A DNA stretch of 64,000 bases, from NCBI RefSeq assembly GCF_021134715.1, contig NC_060019.1:10182001-10246000 (forward strand), written 5' to 3'. Below are positions 58,401 through 64,000 of the stretch, piece after piece. The translations under genes and the position numbers were made by a program. Below the pieces are notes generated by a model. The model searched no databases. It saw nothing but the letters and a program-made list of their open reading frames with translations, and was not told where the DNA came from. Position 1 is the stretch's first letter, and the number at the start of each line of letters is the position of its first letter. This DNA is from Daphnia pulex (lineage: Eukaryota; Arthropoda; Branchiopoda; Diplostraca; Daphniidae).

Positions 58401-61400
58401 TTTTCTTCTTTTCATTCTGCGTGACCAGGAAAAATTGAAAACGCAATTTTTTTGTTTTTTTGTAGAGTAAAATAATTCTGTTGAGGTCAATTCTTTCCGA
58501 GCACGAAACGGTGTCGAAACACGGAAACAAGTCGTGGGAGTGTTTTGCATGAAAATCGAATGTGAATGGCTGCGTTTGTCGTTATTTTTTTCTTATTATT
58601 CTTCTCTACCATAGATGCAAATTAGGGCACTTTCGAGACCAGAATATTAAAGTCTAAGACCGCATTAGACAAACAAAATGAAAACTATAGCAAAAGAGAG
58701 AGAGAAGAACGAAAGTTGTTGCGCACACGCGCCGCCAATGCGGCTGAAACAATACGATAATGACTTGATGGGTTTGAATGACCGCGCCATTTTTGTTTTT
58801 CGTTCTTCTTTCACTCGTTTAATGTTTTCGAGGACGAGCTGTACATTCGGCACCTGCCAGAAGAGACTTGAGAGAGAGAGAGAGCTGCCCGCAAAATTAC
58901 TTTGGGGGTCGCATTAGCCAAAAGGAACGACGGTCGTAACCGTTTTACTCCGTGAAAAATACCAATCAAAACTTTTGCTTCTGACGCCAACAGACCAATT
59001 AACACCAACACATTGCGGGCCATGGGTGTCTGTTTAACGACGATACAAAAAAAAAAAAGTTTCCAGGCTGAAAATAATCCAATCAAAAACATTGGGCGAG
59101 AAATTCGCCGGTGGTCTGGACAGTGTCTTCCATCATCAGTATCTAAATAAAGCCGAGCTATAATGTAAACTTGTAGAGAACGAACCTAAATAGCACCCAA
59201 TGGGCTTGGGCCAAATGAAAAATCGGCACTCGAGTGTACAGACAACCCACATCGATTATATGCATAGACTAGACCTAAATATACGCGAATTATGCCACGC
59301 TCTTACTTGAGATTGTTCTACTTTTTTGGATAGATCGTCGTTTTAACGGTAAAAGAAAATAAAGTAAGACAAAGCGATGCGTTTATCGATTGCAAGTTTT
59401 GGGGCCGATGTTTTTTTCCCTGTCTAAACAATTCATTTCACATCGTGAAACAATAAGAGTACATTCGATTCTCACGCCAATCTCGCCGAGATTGCCAAAC
59501 ACAACGGAGGGCCAGTAAAATTTAAAGTTTGGGCAGTAAAAAGTTTGGAAAATCAAATCCAAACCAACCAAACCAGGAAATGTCAAAATGTCAGTTGCGT
59601 CTCAGGAGAGCGGTCGAACAAATTACAGGGAAAAACCAATCCAAATAAATTCAAAGAAAAAATAACAAACAAGAAATAAAAAAAAAGGCAACAGAATTTT
59701 GTTAAAAAATAAAGACTCGGGATTGCCACCCCCGACCACCACTTTGAGCTTCAATGCACAGGCCGATGACTATCCATTCTGGTTCCGCGGTATAGCGAGA
59801 AGCGGTTGATGACGGTCATGGAATCTTGGAAAACAAACGGCCAGCAGTGCGTAATAATCCGCCCGAAAAAGAAACGGGAGGTTCCTAACGCTATTGTCTA
59901 TTTTCAAAATATATTCTCGTTCGGATATCGTGATTCTCTCTCTTATTTGATTTTTCTAACGAAAATTTCTTGATCGGATTTTTGTTTTTCTTCCCCCTTT
60001 TATTTTGTCTTCTTCTCCCGATTTTTTTTATTTTTATTTTTCCGCGTGCAGGAGTTGACCTTCTTCGGTCTGGTGGAGGACGTCATCCGCTACGCAACAC
60101 AGGAGGGGTCTGGCCGTAGCAAACAAAACAGACGACGATCTGTCCTGTTCACAACTCGCGACACGCAGTCGGAACGAAAAGTCGAGACCTTACCCAAAAG
60201 AGTGCCAATGGCCAAATGCCAAAGCATCCAGGATGTTCATTTCATCGGCAGCTGTTCCACGGGCAGAGTGGCCGGTGTTGATGTCGTCCAGAGTGTCAGC
60301 ATGTCCGATCTGAACATGGAGCGGGCAGAAAATGAAATCCGAGAACAGCCTTCGACGGAAAAATGCAGCCGAACGACCAACATCCAGCACGGTAATCGAT
60401 TTCTCAACGCCATCAAACGCTATTTGAGTCTTAAATCGTCCGGCTCGAGCGGAAGTCACCGCCAAAATGGAAACAAACGCAATTCGGATGGGCCAAATAA
60501 GTCGGCGGCCATTTGGAGCCCACGGCAAGTCAACACGGCCAGCGGCGGAGTCTTCCGTCCCAACTCGGCCAGGGGATCAACCTTGATTCTCATTGCCACT
60601 CCGGACAGTGTGACAGTTTTCGGACAGAGAAATCAACTGGAAATGATGCTTCCGGATTTTCCAATCGAAGCCCTGCGCAGTTTCAGCTCGGCATTTATTG
60701 ACAGCAAACTCGTTTATCAGCCGGACGATACTTCCAGCGGAGGAGACATCGATGGCTACTCTTCCTCGTCTTTTACATCCGTTTCTTCGCTACCCAAACG
60801 GAGCAGCAGCACCAGTAGCGAGAGCACTGCGGTTCCTACTACAGCCCACTCGGACTTGCTCTTCCGGCTCTTCCAGCGTCACATCCAGCCGTTGGGTTTC
60901 AACGTGACCGTCCAGTCTCACTGGCGCAGCAACGACACCCTGGAAACTCACCATCAATGGCTACTGCACAAGAAACACAACTCTAAACAGTCGATCGGCA
61001 CCAGCAGCGGAAGGAGGCGACACACCCACGCCGGAATGGCCTCCGCAATGTCGACAACTACAATCAACCAGCAAACTTCCGTAACGCGAAGAGCATCCGT
61101 TCTGCAACGCCTCTTTAACAAGAGCGCACTTACACTTCACACAGACCTCTAAAAACTCCCCGGGCAATTAAACCCATTTCAATTAGCTAATTGATTACTG
61201 AGAAGGAAAAAAAATTAATAACAACTCCACCCCCATCAATATTCGACCTTCTTCCCCATCCCTTCCCCATCCCATCCCCCCCCATGTTGATAGTGTACAA
61301 AAAAATTTAATTTGAAATATTATACAGAGCCTTGGTAATAATTTTATCAAGGGCAAAATACTCGACTAGATACTAACGTCGCAATAATTGTTGTAGGATC

Positions 61401-64000
61401 ATTAAAAAAAGAAAAAGAAATTACAGCAAAAAAAAAACGTTTTCATTACAAAAATTATTCTACCGAGGTGACTCATGTTTGTTAGCTTTTTTTTTTGTCA
61501 TCTGTACTCTGCTGGCTGTATGTGCCCCTTTCGTTCTCACTTCCTCTTAACTATAAATGGCTGGTGAAATCGTACTATATAAACAAAGTTGAGCTATTTC
61601 GATTCGCTCTTGTTCAATCATGTGTGGCATACTTTTCTTTCGCTCCACTTCACACGCCCTTTAAAACAAAAAATGGCAGAACTCGTCCACCATAAAGCTG
61701 CAAAATAGGGGGGAGCCGAAATTCAGTTTGACAGATCGTAAAAATCGTGAAAAAGGAACAAACTATATGCTGGCTGCATAGTAGTTGTAAACGAAGGCAA
61801 GCGACGCAGCACACAATCATAACGGCTGTTATGAAACAAAAAGAGAAAGAACGAAAAAAACCAAAAACAGGACAGAACAGAGAAGAAGAAGCAATGTTAT
61901 CTTGCGAGATAGATAGAAGAAGGTAGTGAGAGCTTTAGCCTACCTGAGATATGGCTCCGGAGCAGGGTACGTTTTCTGCCTCGACGCTGTAGTTGTCACC
62001 TTTCATTAGATAGTAGGAGCACTTGCCCATGAAGTCGTAATGATGGCCATCGAAGGTGGTGTAATGAGGATCTCCCAGGACTGCACAGCGGGACCCGCAA
62101 CGAACATCGGTGCACTGCCACTCGCCAGCCACGCAGGTGCTGAAAAACAGTTAAAAAATTTTTTTCAGTTTCTTTTGTTGTTCGTTTTTTAAAAAGGAGA
62201 ATCATTCATTAACGGAAAATTATCGGTTAGTTTCTTATTTGTCCACTGTGTAAGACAAGCTGGGAAGATTTTGAGAAAACTGACCAAGTGTTGCAATCAT
62301 TGGGCACTTGTTCACCCGGTTGGTACGTCTTCTGGCGCAACGTGCATGGACATTCTGAACGTGGGATGCATTGGTCCTTGTGTAGAGCAGAGTCTTTGGG
62401 GCAGTAACATCCTTCGATACACAAATCTGTCGGTCTGACGGGCTCGGCCGTAACGGGACTGGAGCATGTTTCATCGCTGATTGGACCGCACATTTTGTAG
62501 ACACGGCCGTTCTGACAATCAATGGCTGCAAACGGCAATTGCAGAAAAATGGCAGTTCAATAGAACAAACAAAGACACACATCCAATCATTACGAAATCG
62601 GATATTTCTGGTGCAAGAAACCTCACAACTGTAAACAATGTAACAAACTTACGACATAGGCTAGGGCTCCTCCAACCGTCTGGCAACTCGACATTGTGTC
62701 GCAAGCATTCGTGGAAGTAGGTCTCTAAAGCGGAACAGGCGCAATCCTCCCGATTCGAGTTCGAGCACTGGCAATAATCCCATCGGCACGCTTCGTAGTA
62801 TGATCTCGGGTCCACTACCTGCAAATATAAAAATACAATTTATGAAAAGGAGGAAGTCAAAGCCCAAGCTAGGTTCGGTTATGGGGGAAAGTGGTACTAG
62901 TTACAAGGCTTCTCAATAGTAAAACAGACTGTGAGCGAGAATTTGGCTTGCAACATTCCCTTCTATTGATCCAAAAGAACATAAATTTATAATAAAATAT
63001 ATTGAATCTGCCTACGTATCACTCATTTCCAACATTTGCTTGGAATGGCTAATACATCGAAACTAAATCATTGCAGCAATCACATGCATTTTCAGATTAC
63101 TTCTGACTTGAATTTACCTTATGTAAGTACCTCAATCCATAAAATACATTAGTTTTAGCCCTATCCCCATACATGTGAGGCCTTATAGTAGAAAAATCTT
63201 TTTAACATGGCCATGCTTTCTAAAGAAACCTGAACACTTCTTTAGATTTAGATTTTCTTAAACTGAAATTTGCTAATATCTTTGAACATTTACCTATTCT
63301 TCTGCCTTCTTCTGTGAAAACAAAACGCGATTTTCTTGTTTTCTAACATTTTACAAAGGGTAAAGGCGGGTAAACTTTAGGTCGACTTGATTTGAATATG
63401 ACCATATGGCAGACGACTGTTTTATGCAAATTGCCTCGTGTTGTCAAATCAATTTGCTTCGAAATGGGGAGACTTAGAAACATATTATTTTAAATAGTAA
63501 AATTTTATTATTAAACAAATTAATTATTCTATTGAAAAGAGGAAATAATTCTTAATTCGAATTACTTATTTTTTTATTTTAAAAAAATATTTCCATGGTT
63601 GCAAAATAAAGAAAAGAGCAGGCGACACTAATTTAGGCGCCAAATTTCTTTCTCAATATTTTGACTTTTAGATTTTAACTCGTAACAAAAAATGCGTATT
63701 ACATAATTCGTAACTCCTAATTTTTCTAGTATTAAAATTATATTGCAACCTATTGAAAAATGCCTCGTCGCCAATATGCCCCACTCTCTCCTACCTGCAC
63801 CCATAGTAAATACCAAAGTGCGCATATGTTTTGATCCATATGTGTGCATACCTTTCGACATTTTTCAAATTTCTCGTCTTTGAGGATACGTTCACACATT
63901 TGAGTGGCTTCGTTAGACACCTGTTGATCTTGCGGAGTGTCCCACTTGCAAGCGTGTTTTTCGTTCGGGTTGCTTAGGCATTGATCTGGGTAAAGACGAC
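36906..64000 (-). CDS. Hml: Hemolectin/hemocytin-like giant von Willebrand domain protein (5' part beyond the window)
   Basis: Forty-nine exons were traced from the right edge to the stop at 36906; they keep one reading frame and give about 3,787 residues. The start lies beyond 64000. Domain order, N to C: C8, TIL, VWC-like, VWD with C8 and TIL, a further TIL/VWC, VWD with C8 and TIL, three WxxW modules with a CBM14 chitin-binding domain between the first and second, two F5/8 type C (discoidin) domains, TIL/VWC, one LDL-receptor class A, two more VWD units with C8 and TIL, about six VWC modules, and a cystine knot. This combination of VWD and discoidin domains is that of insect hemolectin and hemocytin, secreted by haemocytes and needed for haemolymph clotting. 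Assembly into disulfide-linked multimers is expected. Sub-regions with exon positions are listed separately. Confidence 0.9.
37539..39687 (-). other. Hml: Hemolectin block H: tandem VWC modules
   Basis: Exons 38992-39687, 38755-38924, 38582-38701, 38366-38518, 38172-38312, 37974-38096, 37744-37893 and 37539-37653. About six von Willebrand type C modules are encoded, with repeated G.xW...D.C...C and CCP patterns ([75 protein letters not shown]). A basic site KGKRS sits in the first long exon and could be a proprotein cleavage site. Confidence 0.82.
39753..41735 (-). other. Hml: Hemolectin block G: VWD end, C8, TIL, last VWD, C8, TIL
   Basis: Exons 41527-41735, 40904-41468, 40759-40840, 40546-40694, 40202-40483 and 39753-40128. 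They carry [13 protein letters not shown], a C8 ([15 protein letters not shown]), TIL ([14 protein letters not shown]), then the final VWD ([33 protein letters not shown]) with C8 ([19 protein letters not shown]) and TIL ([15 protein letters not shown]). The last donor (AAAG then GTCCAG) is weak, but the VWC start in the next exon confirms the junction. Confidence 0.82.
41797..42891 (-). other. Hml: Hemolectin block F: LDLa end, Gln/Asp-rich spacer, divergent VWD
   Basis: Exons 42847-42891, 42439-42776, 42177-42378, 41979-42109 and 41797-41922. The 45-base exon completes the LDLa calcium motif ([11 protein letters not shown]). The next exon carries an unusual low-complexity spacer with three DYDQ-type repeats ([19 protein letters not shown]). 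A divergent VWD follows ([33 protein letters not shown]). Confidence 0.75.
42954..45320 (-). other. Hml: Hemolectin block E: Cys-rich module, third WxxW, two F5/8C domains, TIL/VWC, start of LDLa
   Basis: Exons 44162-45320, 43665-44099 and 42954-43589. After a TIL-like segment ([11 protein letters not shown]) and a third WxxW ([12 protein letters not shown]) comes a Thr-rich stalk. Two discoidin domains follow: one from [10 protein letters not shown] to [13 protein letters not shown], the next from [14 protein letters not shown] to [15 protein letters not shown]. Both keep the typical closing pattern [11 protein letters not shown] / [11 protein letters not shown]. These domains in hemolectin and coagulation factors bind cell surfaces or phospholipids. 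The end of the last exon opens an LDLa domain ([16 protein letters not shown]). Confidence 0.85.
45386..46846 (-). other. Hml: Hemolectin block D: WxxW, CBM14 chitin-binding, WxxW, Thr/Glu-rich repeat
   Basis: Exons 46615-46846, 46347-46545 and 45386-46275. Two modules resemble the WxxW domain of gel-forming mucins ([29 protein letters not shown], each ending in a CxDY(K/E)(V/I)R pattern). Between them lies a six-cysteine CBM14 or peritrophin-A domain ([20 protein letters not shown], then [14 protein letters not shown]) in Thr/Pro-rich linker. A short tandem [11 protein letters not shown] repeat precedes the next Cys-rich part. CBM14 domains bind chitin, so interaction with cuticle, peritrophic matrix or fungal walls is possible; that is inference. 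Confidence 0.8.
46932..49113 (-). other. Hml: Hemolectin block C: second in-window VWD, C8 and TIL
   Basis: Exons 49022-49113, 48802-48893, 48512-48645, 48138-48258, 47850-47996, 47659-47777, 47349-47479, 47155-47274 and 46932-47091. The VWD starts at [14 protein letters not shown] and includes [14 protein letters not shown] and [14 protein letters not shown]8 follows ([19 protein letters not shown]) and then TIL ([29 protein letters not shown]). Introns are about 70-300 bases; two contain poly-A or poly-T runs. Confidence 0.82.
49204..51601 (-). other. Hml: Hemolectin block B: rest of VWD, C8, TIL, VWC-like modules
   Basis: Exons 51403-51601, 51260-51305, 51121-51163, 50752-50974, 50501-50671, 49951-50200, 49688-49841, 49460-49532 and 49204-49312. 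They complete the VWD begun in block A ([31 protein letters not shown]), then C8 ([19 protein letters not shown]) and TIL ([18 protein letters not shown]). Cys-rich linkers follow. Exons 6 and 7 of the traced set are only 46 and 43 bases. The 43-base exon must end in AAG followed by GCAATT, an apparent GC donor. Confidence 0.8.
53842..53854. repeat. Poly-G run of 13 bases
   Basis: Thirteen consecutive G on the plus strand, inside the large hemolectin intron and about 1.5 kb upstream of the nested BTB gene start site. Confidence 0.85.
54429..54450. repeat. (GAA)n microsatellite
   Basis: About seven consecutive GAA units on the plus strand in the large hemolectin intron. Confidence 0.75.
54597..54617. 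repeat. (ACT)n microsatellite
   Basis: Seven consecutive ACT/CTA units on the plus strand in the large hemolectin intron. Confidence 0.8.
55330..55364 (+). promoter_or_regulatory. Initiator plus DPE core promoter of the nested BTB gene
   Basis: TCAGTT at 55330-55335 matches the arthropod initiator with A+1 at 55332. AGACGT at 55359-55364 falls exactly at +28 to +33 and matches the downstream promoter element RGWYVT. No TATA box lies at about -30. The exact spacing makes this the best core promoter call in the window and puts a 260-base 5' UTR before the ATG at 55592, with a CTG run near 55374-55392. Confidence 0.7.
55592..61152 (+). CDS. BTB/T1 domain protein, divergent KCTD-like, nested in a hemolectin intron
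   Basis: Three exons, 55592-55757, 57369-57526 and 60052-61152, give 474 residues. The ATG at 55592 is directly preceded by an in-frame TAG; a second ATG lies at 55613. Residues about 10-120 resemble a T1-type BTB fold of the KCTD family: the first strand [10 protein letters not shown] in place of LNVGG, then [29 protein letters not shown] (compare GRFFLDRDGFLFRYILDYLR in KCTD12, from memory) and [20 protein letters not shown]. The remaining 350 residues are basic and Ser-rich, with a conserved-looking patch ([16 protein letters not shown]) and [24 protein letters not shown] proteins act as cullin-3 adaptors or GABA-B receptor auxiliaries; which role applies is unknown. Intron 2 has a GC donor (AAG then GCAAGT). 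Confidence 0.75.
55758..57368 (+). other. Intron 1 of the nested BTB gene
   Basis: A 1.6 kb intron (GTAAGG ... TTTAAG). Nothing recognisable apart from homopolymer runs; short open frames on both strands look like chance. Confidence 0.55.
57527..60051 (+). other. Intron 2 of the nested BTB gene, GC-AG
   Basis: A 2.5 kb intron starting GCAAGTATC and ending tgcag. It contains a (CT)n microsatellite near 57804-57819 and a short GA run near 58870-58882. No coding sequence was recognised. Confidence 0.55.
61153..61943. other. 3' region of the nested BTB gene
   Basis: AT-rich with C-runs near 61255-61285. It should contain the 3' UTR of the BTB gene and the start of the hemolectin intron on the other strand. 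No canonical AATAAA was found close to the stop. Confidence 0.35.
61944..64000 (-). other. Hml: Hemolectin block A: C8, TIL, VWC-like, start of VWD
   Basis: Exons 63852-64000 (cut by the edge), 62653-62818, 62285-62525 and 61944-62139. The first two carry a C8 domain ([10 protein letters not shown], then [18 protein letters not shown]). The third is a TIL module ([25 protein letters not shown]). The fourth gives a VWC-like stretch and opens a VWD domain ([20 protein letters not shown]). It ends in phase 0 at a donor that starts the 10.3 kb intron. Confidence 0.85.
62819..63851 (-). other. Hml: Intron of the hemolectin-like gene
   Basis: A 1.03 kb AT-rich intron between the edge exon (63852-64000) and the exon at 62653-62818. 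Both splice sites are canonical (GTATGC donor, TTTGCAG acceptor) and phase 0. No other element seen. Confidence 0.6.

Larger units (their letters stand above)
51602..61943 (-). other. Hml: 10.3 kb intron of the hemolectin-like gene
   Basis: The flanking exons (51403-51601 and 61944-62139) are two parts of one VWD domain and join in phase 0, so this whole interval is intron on the minus strand. It is over ten times the length of nearly all other introns here and contains a full plus-strand gene. From 51602 to about 55320 and from 61153 to 61943 I see no coding sequence, only AT-rich sequence with short simple repeats. Confidence 0.8.

Noticed and set aside
63628..63861. Minus-strand 77-codon frame near the right edge
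   Set aside because: It extends from the hemolectin edge exon into its intron, is AT-rich and has no motif.

Overview
This is a gene-dense animal nuclear sequence, most likely from an arthropod and probably a branchiopod crustacean such as a water flea. The reasons are spliceosomal genes with many introns of about 60-90 bases, almost no recognisable transposons, a GH16 beta-1,3-glucan-binding protein of the crustacean or insect type, and a giant hemolectin-like von Willebrand domain protein. The organism call is inference; gene identities come from reading the protein motifs. All exon models below were built by hand from splice sites and checked for reading-phase consistency.

Layout, left to right: a SKAP-like PH/SH3 adaptor (738-5229, +); the meiotic recombination factor HOP2/PSMC3IP (5500-6246, -); an M14 metallocarboxypeptidase of the CPE type (6857-8889, +); a 2,617-residue ICE1 (little elongation complex subunit 1) homologue (9313-20615, -), whose 2.7 kb intron 4 hosts an unrecognised one-pass membrane protein on the opposite strand (17515-19820, +); an AIG1/FAR-17a hydrolase (21187-22295, +); a KAT6/MOZ-type MYST histone acetyltransferase with long polyglutamine tracts (22977-29719, -); sterol O-acyltransferase (31223-33739, -); a secreted GH16 glucan-binding protein with its catalytic motif (34836-36492, +); and from 36906 to beyond the right edge a hemolectin/hemocytin-type clotting protein (-), for which 49 exons and about 3,787 residues are in view. 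A 10.3 kb intron of this last gene (51602-61943) holds a complete BTB/T1 (KCTD-like) gene on the opposite strand (55592-61152, +) with its own initiator plus DPE promoter.

The genes do not form one pathway. Two deal with RNA polymerase II transcription and chromatin (ICE1, KAT6). Two are lipid enzymes of the ER or other membranes (AIG1, SOAT). Two are extracellular immune or haemolymph proteins that are convergent neighbours (GH16 glucan recognition and the hemolectin-like protein). The rest are single housekeeping, meiotic or signalling genes. No tRNA, rRNA, CRISPR array or recognisable transposable element was seen.

The most interesting items are the two host-intron nested antisense genes (one apparently an orphan), a five-unit approximately 73-residue repeat array inside ICE1, the composite hemolectin architecture (VWD, WxxW, CBM14, F5/8C, LDLa, VWC, CTCK), and three introns with apparent GC-AG ends.
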